Shown here: piece by piece, positions 44,254-53,371 of the stretch
Layout: every line of letters begins with the position of its first letter
How positions within the stretch are numbered: position 1 is the stretch's first letter
Source of the DNA: Nitrincola tibetensis
GTDB lineage: Bacteria; Pseudomonadota; Gammaproteobacteria; Pseudomonadales; Balneatricaceae
Reading direction: 5' to 3'
Assembly: GCF_003284585.1 (NCBI RefSeq)
Contig: NZ_QKRX01000011.1
Location: forward strand, 1 to 64,000
DNA length: 64,000 bases
Notes under the pieces: generated by a model
The model's database searches: none
What the model was told of the DNA's origin: nothing
Seen by the model: only the letters and a program-made list of their open reading frames with translations
Program-made: the position numbers and the translations under genes

Positions 44254-45267
44254 ATGACCACACCACTCCCTCATCAGAACGAAGCCTTTAAGCCAACACA
44301 CGACATACCTGATCAGGTGGCACAACATGCCATTGAGCTTTTAATGGACTGGCAAACCCAAGCGGCTCCAAACACATGGGATCGAATACTTGATTGGCGC
44401 CGAGAACACCCTGATCATGAGCGCGCCTGGCAAAAGATTGAAGTCACTTACAAACACTTTTCCGCACTCTCTCCAGCCTCCACCGAGCTAGCACGACACA
44501 CACTTAACTCGTCCCAACAGACCCGCAGGCGTACCGTGAAAATGCTGACGCTGCTCTGCGTTGGTGTAGGTGGCGGTTTGCTACTCAGTCAGCAACCCGT
44601 GCATACGACCCAACAGGCCTATCACCAAACGGACACAGGGGAGCAGCTGACACTTGAGCTAACGAACGGAAGTCTCGTACAACTCAATAGCCGAACAATT
44701 ATTCAACTTGAGCACAACCTGGAGGATATACAGATACGTTTACTGCAGGGCGAAATTTTTATTCGCACGGCTGGTCTTGACACAAGTACCCCCCGTTTAC
44801 CCTTGTTCATCACCACACAACAAGGGCAACTAACACCCGTTGGTACAGAGTTCAATGTGCGTCAGTTAACAACGACAACTGAGGTCTCCGTTTTAGCCGG
44901 GCAAGTCTTGTTGCTTTCAGGTCCAATCACACAACCTCACGTCATCCCTACTGGACACGTCATAACCTTTTCAAAAGATCAGCTACTTGAACAGCGCCCC
45001 ATACACCCATCGGATGCGGCATGGACACAAGGCATGCTAATCGCAGAAGGTATGCCCCTCCGGCAGTTTATTAATGAACTTTCTGTTCACCACTTAGGCA
45101 TGATACGGCTAGACCCTGTGCTAGACAGCTTAAGAGTCTCAGGTAGTTACCCAATCGACGATACTCATAACGTCCTAGAAAGCCTCAGCTATAGTCTGCC
45201 AATACAGTTAAAGCACATATCGCGCTACTGGATTTCTCTGCATCCATCAAAACATTTTAAAAAATGA
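44254..45267 (+). CDS. FecR-type anti-sigma/sigma regulator
   Basis: A 337-residue protein. An N-terminal cytoplasmic DUF4880-like part (AIELLMDWQTQAAPNTWDRI, DWRREHPDHERAWQKIE) binds the sigma factor. One membrane segment lies near residue 95-110 (MLTLLCVGVGGGLLLSQQ), and a periplasmic FecR domain follows (TDTGEQLTLELTNGSLVQLN; QGQLTPVGTEFNVRQ). It relays the signal from the TonB receptor's STN domain to the ECF sigma factor. The gene is one base downstream of the sigma gene; the receptor follows after 70 bases. Confidence 0.9.
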   Translation: MTTPLPHQNEAFKPTHDIPDQVAQHAIELLMDWQTQAAPNTWDRILDWRREHPDHERAWQKIEVTYKHFSALSPASTELARHTLNSSQQTRRRTVKMLTLLCVGVGGGLLLSQQPVHTTQQAYHQTDTGEQLTLELTNGSLVQLNSRTIIQLEHNLEDIQIRLLQGEIFIRTAGLDTSTPRLPLFITTQQGQLTPVGTEFNVRQLTTTTEVSVLAGQVLLLSGPITQPHVIPTGHVITFSKDQLLEQRPIHPSDAAWTQGMLIAEGMPLRQFINELSVHHLGMIRLDPVLDSLRVSGSYPIDDTHNVLESLSYSLPIQLKHISRYWISLHPSKHFKK

Positions 45268-45337
45268 AAAAAAGATGGACTGATTTTCATTCTTAAACGT
45301 CAAGGTAGGTAAATGACGTTTCTTTGAGGATGTATTC

Positions 45338-48076
45338 ATGTCATACACGGTGATTGCTGTATCTTTTAAACGTAAACCTCTATCGCATTTGCTGTTGCTC
45401 GGTACCCTTTGCGTCGGTATGACGGCTGGCATGCTCCCCTTCTCGGTGATGGCCTCATCGATGCAGGAAGCGTCAACAAGCCGTCACTGGAATATTTCGG
45501 CAGGCCCCTTAGGACAAGCACTCAATACACTGGGCCAACAAAGCGGCATTCTACTTTCTTACTCAACCGATTTAGTCGAGGGTAAATCCAGTACGGGGTT
45601 GTCCGGTCACTATACGGTACAAGAGGCTCTCGATATTTTACTGTCTAGCACAGGGCTCCAATCAGCACCCATCGTGAGTGGCGGTTTTCTAATACGAGCC
45701 CGAGGTCAAACAGGGACAGATCAAACCGTTTTATTGCCTTTAATGAGAGTTGAAGGTGGATACGCTCGCTCAGGTTTTTCATCTCTTGAAAGCGGTGAAA
45801 TGCGCAATGCAATGCGAGGGGATCTTGCAGAGTCGCTCAGCATTCTCCCATCGGTTCGGGTAGCCGATCGCAGCAGCTCAAGCTTACAGCAAGGGGATAT
45901 TAAACCAGCAGAGTTTTCCATCCGAGGTGCCGCACCCTATCAAAACAAACTTATGCTAGATGGTGCCGCTATTGATAATCTAATGGACCCAGCACAGCGT
46001 GAGGGGTTGGGTAACTACACCAGTGTTGCTGGCCACTCACAAAGTATCTTTATCAATAGCGACTTTCTCAAACACGTAGAAGTCATCGACGTAAATGCAT
46101 CCGCAAGTGAAGGAGGATTCACTGGTGGGGTGATTAAGGCAGAAACCAAAGGCTACCAAGGTGAAGATAGCTTTAGTATCAGCCGTCGTATGACCCGTGA
46201 CAGCTGGACAACCTTTCATGTTGACCCTGTGCAGCAGGGTACATTTGGTGATGCGGCGGCCCAGCTGCCTGTCGGACTACCGGGTGAATTTCAGCCCAAC
46301 TTTCGCAAAGACCAAACCAGCATTCAGGGCGCCACTCGCTTAGGGGATATCGGAGTGTTTGCTGGACTGGACGAGAAAACGTCACGCATCCGACAGAAAC
46401 AACATGTCAGCGTTGATTTCGCTCACTTTGCTGAAACAGGTCGTATTTTCAGACCCAGTGAAGAGCGCACACTCGATACCTATTCCCGCTCAGGGGTGCT
46501 ACGTCTGGATATGCTTGAACAGGATTATCTTCTGAATGCATCCTTAGCCTTTAGCGAATACGATCAGGATAGTTTCTTCATCAACTTCCCCGATTCCGAT
46601 TTTGATAGCCGACACCAAGGGCTGAACCTTAGCGTTAATTTTGCTAAGAACTTCGGCGATACCCGCATGGATTTGAATGTCAATGCAGGACGCAGCTCAG
46701 ATGAGCGCTACTTTGAAAAAAATATTATGGACCAGTACAAAAACACAACGGTCTATGACGGCGGCATGATCGGTGGCTATGGTGAGTTAGAAAACGAACA
46801 ACAGACCCTTAATACCACGCTAAAATTCAGTTCTCCCTTGGCTGATACCTTAAGCTTTGATTATGGCGGTGAACTGCGCTGGATTCACTTCCGTCAAAAT
46901 CGACTCAATGATTTCATTTTCAATGAATACAAACTGGATTTCACCCAACCACTGCCTCCTCAAATAGGCCTGGGGTCTTGGTCTCCGGTGGATCAATTTA
47001 AAGACCGCCAAGTCATTTACCAAGCAGGTAAGACACGTTTTTCCAACCTAAACTCTGCAGCTTTTGCTGAATTGCACAGCGATCAGCAACGTATTTTCTG
47101 GCGCACGGGTTTGCGTCTTGAGCGAGATGGCTGGCTAGGGAATACCAATGTAGCACCGCGATTAAGTGGGGGGATTTATCTGGATGACGAGAAACGTTAC
47201 CGCCTCAGTGCTGGCGCAAACCGCTATTATGGCAAGTCGTTCTTAGCCTACCGACTCAGAGAAAAAGAGCGTGATTTAATTGTCGAAACGTCACGGACCT
47301 CTCCTACTGGTGAGTTTATGCCAGTGGACCTGAGTCGCCGCTGGCTCTACCAAGATCTCGATACACCTTACGATGATGAAATTAATCTGGGCATTAGTGG
47401 CCCCGTATTATCCGGTGAAGCGGGTCTTGTCATGGTTGAACGACGCGGAGAACGGCAGGTACGTACACAGCAAGACACTGCAAAGGATCTCAAATGGTTT
47501 GATAACTCAGGGTCCAGTCGCACCCACCAGATTGATCTCTATTGGCGCTCAACGCCAGCAGAATGGCTAGGTGCCTATTGGGCTGTCAATGCCTCTGCAT
47601 CCTGGATGGACAAACAAACTGACACAACCTATGGCAATGATTCATCAGGTTATCTGTCTAGCATCAACGGCGATGAAGAGGTTTGGTTTGACGGTAAGCG
47701 CATCCTTAAGCGAGACCTGCCTGCCAGTAATTTTGCCACACCCGTCAGTGTCAATTTAGACCTGATTACCCGCAGCCCTAATGATCGTATTCAATTGCGC
47801 AATGCCTTTGCCTTCACGAATGGCTATCGTTACTTACGCAACCTGGGTCGTGATACAGCGACAGGTCTGAGTCAATACGATGTTTACAAACAAGGCAGTA
47901 CACTTCGTTGGGACATGAGCCTAGACCTCCGCTTATTGGAGTCAAAAAACTCACCCTATTTACGCGTTGATGTCGTCAATGTCACTGACAATCAAAACGT
48001 CGTGAGTGCTGAATCGAATGTCCAATTGTTTGGAGTGGGACGCCAGTACTGGCTGGAACTGGGGTATAGGTTTTAG
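45338..48076 (+). CDS. TonB-dependent receptor with STN signalling domain
   Basis: A 912-residue outer-membrane receptor. A signal peptide ends near residue 40; the STN domain (about 45-95: WNISAGPLGQALNTLGQQSG, then GLSGHYTVQEALDILLSSTG) contacts FecR in the periplasm. The plug follows (LAESLSILPSVRVADRSSSS, then FSIRGAAPYQNKLMLDGAAI), and the beta-barrel ends with the canonical terminal Phe (YWLELGYRF). It imports an iron- or metal-containing ligand and signals its presence. The ligand cannot be read from sequence. GAGGATG precedes the ATG. A di-haem peroxidase follows 8 bases after the stop. Confidence 0.92.
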   Translation: MSYTVIAVSFKRKPLSHLLLLGTLCVGMTAGMLPFSVMASSMQEASTSRHWNISAGPLGQALNTLGQQSGILLSYSTDLVEGKSSTGLSGHYTVQEALDILLSSTGLQSAPIVSGGFLIRARGQTGTDQTVLLPLMRVEGGYARSGFSSLESGEMRNAMRGDLAESLSILPSVRVADRSSSSLQQGDIKPAEFSIRGAAPYQNKLMLDGAAIDNLMDPAQREGLGNYTSVAGHSQSIFINSDFLKHVEVIDVNASASEGGFTGGVIKAETKGYQGEDSFSISRRMTRDSWTTFHVDPVQQGTFGDAAAQLPVGLPGEFQPNFRKDQTSIQGATRLGDIGVFAGLDEKTSRIRQKQHVSVDFAHFAETGRIFRPSEERTLDTYSRSGVLRLDMLEQDYLLNASLAFSEYDQDSFFINFPDSDFDSRHQGLNLSVNFAKNFGDTRMDLNVNAGRSSDERYFEKNIMDQYKNTTVYDGGMIGGYGELENEQQTLNTTLKFSSPLADTLSFDYGGELRWIHFRQNRLNDFIFNEYKLDFTQPLPPQIGLGSWSPVDQFKDRQVIYQAGKTRFSNLNSAAFAELHSDQQRIFWRTGLRLERDGWLGNTNVAPRLSGGIYLDDEKRYRLSAGANRYYGKSFLAYRLREKERDLIVETSRTSPTGEFMPVDLSRRWLYQDLDTPYDDEINLGISGPVLSGEAGLVMVERRGERQVRTQQDTAKDLKWFDNSGSSRTHQIDLYWRSTPAEWLGAYWAVNASASWMDKQTDTTYGNDSSGYLSSINGDEEVWFDGKRILKRDLPASNFATPVSVNLDLITRSPNDRIQLRNAFAFTNGYRYLRNLGRDTATGLSQYDVYKQGSTLRWDMSLDLRLLESKNSPYLRVDVVNVTDNQNVVSAESNVQLFGVGRQYWLELGYRF

Positions 48077-48084
48077 GCAAGACG

Positions 48085-49206
48085 ATGCAGAGAAGAGTAT
48101 CCATCACCCGCGTCACAATCCTGCTTGCCTTGTTGCTCTTCGTGAGTCTAGCAAGGGCAGCAACGGATCCAAAGATCGAGGCTTACCGACAGCCTCCGTC
48201 CTTGTGGCCCATGGCGAATATCGATCCGGGCGTCGAAGCTGCAGAGCTCGCGCCCTTGCCCAGTCTCGACAGCCTCCCTGAATGGCAGCAACTAACACCC
48301 GACAAAGTAGTATTGGGCAAACAGCTGTTTTTTGAACGCCGCCTGTCTGCTTCAGATCAGATCGCCTGCGCATCCTGCCATGATCCAGACCTAGGCTGGG
48401 CCGATGGGCGTCGAGTTTCGATCGGGCACAACCGACAACAGGGCGATATGAATGCACCCAGTATTATCAACAGCATATTTCTAAATGAAGTCTTCTGGGA
48501 TGGTCGAGCGGCCAACTTAGAGGAGCAGGTCATTGCCAGCTGGAGCAACCCCATCGAGATGGCCGGAGATCTTGAAATCTCAGTCGAAAAACTGTCTAAG
48601 ATAGATGGCTATTCACCCTTGTTTGAGGCTGCCTTTGGTGATCCGCAGGTGAGCGTTGAGAGGATTGCAACGGCGATTGCATCGTTTATGCGCAGCGTGA
48701 ATATGAACGACACCCCCTATGACCGCTTTCTTAAGGGTGACTATCAGGCGCTCAGTACTGAACAGATACGCGGACTGCATCTCTTTCGAACCAAAGCACG
48801 TTGCATGAACTGTCACCATGGTAGCCTGCTAAGCGATCAGCAATATCATCATTTAGGGACCTCTTTCGAACGCGTCGGCAATTCTCTTGGGCGCTACCGT
48901 ATAACCGCGAACGCTGATGACATGGGGGCCTTTCGGACACCAGCACTCAGAGGTATCAGCGAAACAGCACCTTACATGCACAATGGTTTTGCTCGCGACC
49001 TGGACATGTTACTTTCGCTCTACAACATCGGCTGGTGGCAAAATGCGGCACTGCCCGACAAACACTTAGATCTCCCCCTGGCACAGCTTTCCTCACTCAT
49101 TCAACCACTTGAGTTGAGCAAAGATGAAGTGGCAGAGCTCAAAGCATTTTTGCTTTCACTAACAGGCCACCTGCCTTATATGAAACCACCGCCAGAGTTA
49201 CCCTAA
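48085..49206 (+). CDS. Periplasmic di-haem cytochrome c peroxidase family protein
   Basis: A 373-residue exported protein (signal VTILLALLLFVSLARA). Two haem c sites: CASCH at 95-99 and CMNCH at 240-244. Blocks ASCHDPDLGWADGRRVSIGH, SIINSIFLNEVFWDGRAANL, FRTPALRGISETAPYMHNG match the CcpA/MauG family, which reduce peroxide or oxidise protein side chains. Being 8 bases after a FecA-like receptor and behind a FecI/FecR pair, it is probably made under iron limitation. It may process the incoming ligand, oxidise iron, or remove peroxide; which is unknown. Confidence 0.88.
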   Translation: MQRRVSITRVTILLALLLFVSLARAATDPKIEAYRQPPSLWPMANIDPGVEAAELAPLPSLDSLPEWQQLTPDKVVLGKQLFFERRLSASDQIACASCHDPDLGWADGRRVSIGHNRQQGDMNAPSIINSIFLNEVFWDGRAANLEEQVIASWSNPIEMAGDLEISVEKLSKIDGYSPLFEAAFGDPQVSVERIATAIASFMRSVNMNDTPYDRFLKGDYQALSTEQIRGLHLFRTKARCMNCHHGSLLSDQQYHHLGTSFERVGNSLGRYRITANADDMGAFRTPALRGISETAPYMHNGFARDLDMLLSLYNIGWWQNAALPDKHLDLPLAQLSSLIQPLELSKDEVAELKAFLLSLTGHLPYMKPPPELP

Positions 49207-49234
49207 CAACCACAAGCGTTGATCGATATAAAGG

Positions 49235-51016
49235 TTATCCTTGTGCCGTATCAACGACACTGGCCTCTGCTCCAAACTGCAGAGCTGCCAGACGTTGATA
49301 CAGGCCAGACTGTTGCAAAAGCTGCTGATGCGTACCGGATGCCACCAATTTTCCCTGATCCATCACTAAAATTCTATCGGCGGAAATCACCGTAGACAGC
49401 CGATGCGCAATCACCAGCGATGTGCGCCCTTGCATCAGCTGATCCAAAGCGGCCTGAACCAGTTGCTCACTCTGAGCATCGAGTGCACTCGTCGCTTCAT
49501 CTAATAAGAGAACCCGAGGGTCTCGAAGCAACGCACGCGCAATCGCCATACGTTGACGCTGTCCACCCGACAACTGAATTCCACCGGAACCCAAAGGGGT
49601 TTTCAACCCCAGAGGTAAACGTTGGATAAACTCCCAAGCCTGCGCCTGCATAGCCGCTTCAATTAAGTTCGCTTCTGTTGCGTCGGGACGACCAAAACGT
49701 AAATTTTCTTCCACTGTGCCCGTAAACAAGATCGTTTCCTGAGCAACTAATGCCATACAACTACGCAATGCCTGAGGATCCAGAGCGGTGATGTTGACGC
49801 CATCCAAGCGAATCTCGCCCTGTGCTGGATCATAAAAGCGCAGCAAGAGTTTCAGCAAACTGGATTTACCAGCGCCCGACGGCCCGACTAATGCGATACG
49901 CTCACCTGGCTGGATCGTCACAGATAGATCATCGACGACCCGCGTTTCTGGGCGTGATGGATAGACAAAACTGACCCCTTGAAAAACCACTTCACCACGT
50001 AAAGGCTGAGGCAAAGGGGTCACTGATAAGGGGGGCAAAATACTAGGCGTCGCATCCAGTAGCTCAAGCAAACGTTCAGTTGCACCCACCGCCCGTTGCA
50101 CTTCACCTGCCACCTCGGCCAGAGTGGCGACAGCACCTGCCGCGATCATGGCATAAAATACAAAAGCGGTCAGCTCACCCGGACTCATTCGGCCCGCCAG
50201 AACAGCATGTCCACCCTGCCAGAGGATCAATCCAACAGCTGAGAAAATCACCATCAGCGCAAAGCCTGTTAACAGAGCACGCTGAACAATCCGTGCCCGC
50301 GCACTCTGAAACGCCTGCTCCACTCGGTGTTTATAATGGCGCTGATCTTCGGCCTCGTGCACCGAAGCCTGTACCGTTTCAATCCCCTGAATCACTTCCC
50401 CTGCATAACTCCCAAGCTCGGCAACCCGATCCTGACTGGAACGTGACAGACTGCGCACACGTTTCCCAAACAAAACCACCGGTATCACCGTCACTGGTAT
50501 ACCCACCAACACCAACAAGGTCAATTGCGGGCTGGTGATGAACAGAAAAATTAGTGCGCCAATAAACGTCAACAGATTCCGCAAGGCCATGGAGATCGAC
50601 GAGCCGAATAGGCTTTGCAATACAGTGGTATCCGCTGTCAGTCGGCTTTGAATCTCACCTGCGCCATTGCGAGCAAAAAACTCGGGTTCCATGGTCAGCA
50701 AATGCTTGAACACCTGAGTGCGAAGATCCGCCGCCAAACGCTCACCTATCCAGCTGACATAGTAAAAACGTGCGGCTGACGCAATGGCCATTACCAGCAC
50801 CACAACCAACGTCACCAGTAAACCAAAGTTCAACCACTGCACATCATTCGCGGCAAATCCTCTATCGACAACCAACCGCAGCCCCTGCCCCAGCAACAAC
50901 ACACACCCGGCTGCAACAACCAAGGCAATGGCCGCCACCGTCATCTGCACTTTGTAAGGCAACAAAAAAGCGGACAAGCGCAATAACAATCGAGGGTGTG
51001 TTTTTAATTGAGTCAT
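49235..51016 (-). CDS. ABC exporter (MsbA/ABCB half-transporter type)
   Basis: A 593-residue half-transporter. An N-terminal six-helix membrane domain (starting LLLRLSAFLLPYKVQMTVAA) is followed by the ATPase: Walker A GPSGAGKSS, Q-loop VAQETILFTGTVEENLRFG, signature LSGGQRQRMAIARALL, Walker B VLLLDEATSALD and H-loop AHRLST. It resembles the group of drug- or lipid-type exporters. The ATG at 51016 has AGGAG 5 bases upstream, so a longer frame back to 51139 is rejected. It lies 61 bases after the MocR gene on the same strand. Substrate unknown. Confidence 0.88.
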   Translation of the reverse strand: MTQLKTHPRLLLRLSAFLLPYKVQMTVAAIALVVAAGCVLLLGQGLRLVVDRGFAANDVQWLNFGLLVTLVVVLVMAIASAARFYYVSWIGERLAADLRTQVFKHLLTMEPEFFARNGAGEIQSRLTADTTVLQSLFGSSISMALRNLLTFIGALIFLFITSPQLTLLVLVGIPVTVIPVVLFGKRVRSLSRSSQDRVAELGSYAGEVIQGIETVQASVHEAEDQRHYKHRVEQAFQSARARIVQRALLTGFALMVIFSAVGLILWQGGHAVLAGRMSPGELTAFVFYAMIAAGAVATLAEVAGEVQRAVGATERLLELLDATPSILPPLSVTPLPQPLRGEVVFQGVSFVYPSRPETRVVDDLSVTIQPGERIALVGPSGAGKSSLLKLLLRFYDPAQGEIRLDGVNITALDPQALRSCMALVAQETILFTGTVEENLRFGRPDATEANLIEAAMQAQAWEFIQRLPLGLKTPLGSGGIQLSGGQRQRMAIARALLRDPRVLLLDEATSALDAQSEQLVQAALDQLMQGRTSLVIAHRLSTVISADRILVMDQGKLVASGTHQQLLQQSGLYQRLAALQFGAEASVVDTAQG

Positions 51017-51077
51017 GTGGCTCCTGAGAAGATGGCAGACAAACATTACTTTGAGTGTAGCGCGATCAAGCGTGATT

Positions 51078-52523
51078 TTATGTCTCTTCCACCTCATGCT
51101 GTCGCGCCTCTCGCACCATTTCTGAGGCAAGCTCGCCAACCGTCCGCACTGCGCGTTCTATAGCAGGCGTTAGAGTAAAAGCATAATTCAGGCGTAAACA
51201 TTGACGATACTTGCCAGAAGCTGAAAACAAAGACCCGGGCGCGACATAGATCGCGTGTTTTACCAAGCGTTCGTTAAGGCTCACACAATCCACAGCAGCA
51301 GGTAACTCAACCCATAACAGAAAGCTGCCTTGAGGGTAGCTAATACCCGAACCTCTAGGAAAGTAGCGTTGCACCCAGCTAATCATGATATCGCGCTGCC
51401 GCTGGTATTGGCGGATGGCATAGCGAAGATGGCGCTCGTAATAACCTTTAGCCACAAACTCTGCCACCGCCAATTGCGGCAATGTCGCCGAAGCGCCAGT
51501 TGAGACATACTTCATATGCAAAGCTAGATCACTGTAACGACCAGGTGCCAGCCAACCCACCCGCAACCCAGGGCCGACTGTTTTAGAAAATCCGCTGCAG
51601 AGCAAAACGCGCCCATCCTTGTCGAAGGACTTTACTGTACGTGGTCTAGGATGAGTAAATGCCAAATCTCCGTAAATATCATCTTCGATGATGGCAACAT
51701 CAAAGCGCTGAGCGAGCTGAAACAAGGCGCGCTTACGCGCCTCAGGCATGGTGTAACCGATTGGATTATTGTAAGTGGGGGTCACTTGTATTGCTCGGAT
51801 TGGCCACTGCTCTAACGCCAGCTCCAATGCTTCCAAACTAATGCCTGTTTGCGGGTCGGTAGGTATTTCCAACGCTTTTAAGCCATTGGCTTTCAGTATC
51901 TGCATAGTGCCGTAAAAACTCGGTGAGTCCACCGCCACCACATCGCCAGGTTGAGTCAACGTCCGCAATGAAATAGCCAACGCCTCTTGGCAGCCCGTCG
52001 TAATTATAATGTCATCCGGATGCAACAGACAGCCAGAAGCCGTGGCTAAACGCGCCACCTGCTGACGAAGTTCGGGACTGCCATTTAGTTTATCGTAGTT
52101 GAACCCATTCAAGTCATTGCTTCGGTGTAAACCAGACAGAATTTTTGACAAGGGTTTAAGCGTGTCATATGCCAAATTAGGCACTCCACGTCCCAACAGC
52201 AACCGCGTGTCGTCACGCTGTGTTGCGGCAACCAGCTCTAACACCTGATCCCATTGTGATATGTCCAACGGACGCCGCGCAGGGCGTGACACAGACGGCA
52301 ACACCAAGGGTACTTGGCGCGGCAACACAAAATAGCCTGATTTAGGCCGAGACTCAATCAAGGACGCATCCATCAGTTGCCGATAGGCTTCTTGAGCCGT
52401 CGAGATACTGACGTCTAACTCTTGGCACACCGCACGGATAGAAGGCAGGCGATCCCCCACACGGTAAAGACCATGCTCTATACGCTCTCGCAATACACTG
52501 GCGACCTCTTCATAGCGCGTCAT
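51078..52523 (-). CDS. MocR/PdxR-type regulator (GntR winged helix fused to aminotransferase)
   Basis: A 481-residue protein. Residues 1-70 are the GntR winged helix (VGDRLPSIRAVCQELDVSIS, TAQEAYRQLMDASLIESRPK); the rest is an aminotransferase class I fold with the PLP lysine in CSGFSKTVGPGLRVGW and the substrate-binding YNNPIGYTMP and EDDIYGDL blocks. MocR proteins sense PLP or amino acids and regulate transport or vitamin B6 genes. It is divergent from a DUF1127 gene with repeated sites in between, so it probably controls that gene and itself. The exporter gene downstream may be in its transcript. Confidence 0.9.
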   Translation of the reverse strand: MTRYEEVASVLRERIEHGLYRVGDRLPSIRAVCQELDVSISTAQEAYRQLMDASLIESRPKSGYFVLPRQVPLVLPSVSRPARRPLDISQWDQVLELVAATQRDDTRLLLGRGVPNLAYDTLKPLSKILSGLHRSNDLNGFNYDKLNGSPELRQQVARLATASGCLLHPDDIIITTGCQEALAISLRTLTQPGDVVAVDSPSFYGTMQILKANGLKALEIPTDPQTGISLEALELALEQWPIRAIQVTPTYNNPIGYTMPEARKRALFQLAQRFDVAIIEDDIYGDLAFTHPRPRTVKSFDKDGRVLLCSGFSKTVGPGLRVGWLAPGRYSDLALHMKYVSTGASATLPQLAVAEFVAKGYYERHLRYAIRQYQRQRDIMISWVQRYFPRGSGISYPQGSFLLWVELPAAVDCVSLNERLVKHAIYVAPGSLFSASGKYRQCLRLNYAFTLTPAIERAVRTVGELASEMVREARQHEVEET

Positions 52524-52550
52524 AACAATTACCCACTTTCAGCATAATTA

Positions 52551-52644
52551 CGATACAGATGACCTAAATATCGACCATACAGAATTAAAAATAACCAATC
52601 TGTATCCTAATAATACAAAAACCTATATCTGTATCCAAATAGTA
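52551..52644. promoter_or_regulatory. MocR operator repeats in divergent intergenic region
   Basis: Two near-identical direct repeats, ATCTGTATCCTAATAATA (52598-52615) and ATCTGTATCCAAATAGTA (52627-52644), lie 29 bp apart. The core also occurs inverted as GATACAGAT (52552-52560) and ATACAGAAT (52576-52584). MocR proteins typically bind paired direct repeats between their gene and the divergent target. The arrangement suits control of both promoters. Confidence 0.6.
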
Positions 52645-52686
52645 GCACCGATTATTCTAGTCAGACAAATTAAGAGGGGATCAATC

Positions 52687-52887
52687 ATGCAGCACTTCAA
52701 CCTTACCCAGCTTTGTCTTCAACTACGCGACTACCGTGCATACCGCCGTAGCCACCGCCAATTACTAGCACTCGAAGAGCGGTTACTGAAAGATGTTGGC
52801 ATTACTCGCTCACAGGCACAAGATGAAGGAAAGGAACCCATCTGGAAACGCTCGTTATTCAAAAAGCACGTGAACAAAGACTGTTGA
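52687..52887 (+). CDS. DUF1127 small basic protein
   Basis: A 66-residue basic protein with the DUF1127 pattern: HRQLLALEERLLKDVGITRS followed by QAQDEGKEPIW. DUF1127 proteins are small Arg-rich regulators, in some alphaproteobacteria tied to phosphate and RNA turnover; in gammaproteobacteria their role is largely unknown. GAGGGG lies 8 bases before the ATG. It is divergent from the MocR gene, shares the repeat region with it and is followed at once by a hairpin. Confidence 0.85.
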   Translation: MQHFNLTQLCLQLRDYRAYRRSHRQLLALEERLLKDVGITRSQAQDEGKEPIWKRSLFKKHVNKDC

Positions 52888-52903
52888 GCATGGCCTGCTC
52901 AAC
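52883..52903 (+). terminator. Hairpin at the end of the DUF1127 gene
   Basis: GTTGAGCA (52883-52890) pairs with TGCTCAAC (52896-52903) over a TGGCC loop, overlapping the stop codon. There is no T-tract, so it may mark an mRNA end or a processing site; a stronger terminator follows at 53024. Confidence 0.4.
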
Positions 52904-53023
52904 AATGTATAGGGTTATTAACCAGACTTATTCAGGTTCGCCCATAGTCAACACGACAGACCTGTTGGCTAAGTTAGGATTATTGAACCAAAAGAACACC
53001 ATGGCACTTAAGCCACCGCCATC

Positions 53024-53051
53024 AGGGAAGGACGTTAACCCTTCCCCTTTT
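53024..53051 (+). terminator. Intrinsic terminator
   Basis: GGGAAGG (53024-53030) pairs with CCTTCCC (53040-53046), followed by CTTTTTAT. This is a good intrinsic terminator on the plus strand for the DUF1127 transcript and its 120-base downstream region. The minus-strand PLDc_N gene ends 18 bases away on the other side. Confidence 0.65.
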
Positions 53052-53068
53052 TATCATTAGAACATCAT

Positions 53069-53248
53069 TCATTTTGGTCCCATTAAATACCAGATAATTA
53101 AGCCGAACAGAGGTAACAGCAAAATTAACACCACCCACAGTACTTTAGAGCCGTTAGTTGCGTTACTTTGCACAATCCTGATGATGGCATAGACATTCAA
53201 CACCAACAACACCAGCCCCAGAAGACCCGAAACTTCAATCGATATCAT
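53069..53248 (-). CDS. Small PLDc_N-domain membrane protein
   Basis: A 59-residue protein with two hydrophobic segments: VSGLLGLVLLVLNVYAIIRI, then SNATNGSKVLWVV, LILLLPLFGLIIWYL and the ending MGPK. This is the phospholipase D-nuclease N-terminal (PLDc_N) pattern, with the loop S-K-V-L-W and terminal W-x-x-x-G-P. Such stand-alone small membrane proteins are common and of unknown function. AGGTGA lies 6 bases before the ATG. Monocistronic. Confidence 0.82.
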   Translation of the reverse strand: MISIEVSGLLGLVLLVLNVYAIIRIVQSNATNGSKVLWVVLILLLPLFGLIIWYLMGPK

Positions 53249-53371
53249 AATCGTTCACCTCATCCTTTGAAAAAATAGCCGTACTCAGTCATCCTCAGCA
53301 CGCCTAATGTTAACATCTATGATAGAATATATCTTATTCTTGCAACCGGTGATCAGAGAGCACAGCATCCG

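Noticed and set aside
48113-48457. Minus-strand frames inside the peroxidase gene
   Set aside because: They lie opposite the haem-binding coding sequence, which is clearly the real gene.
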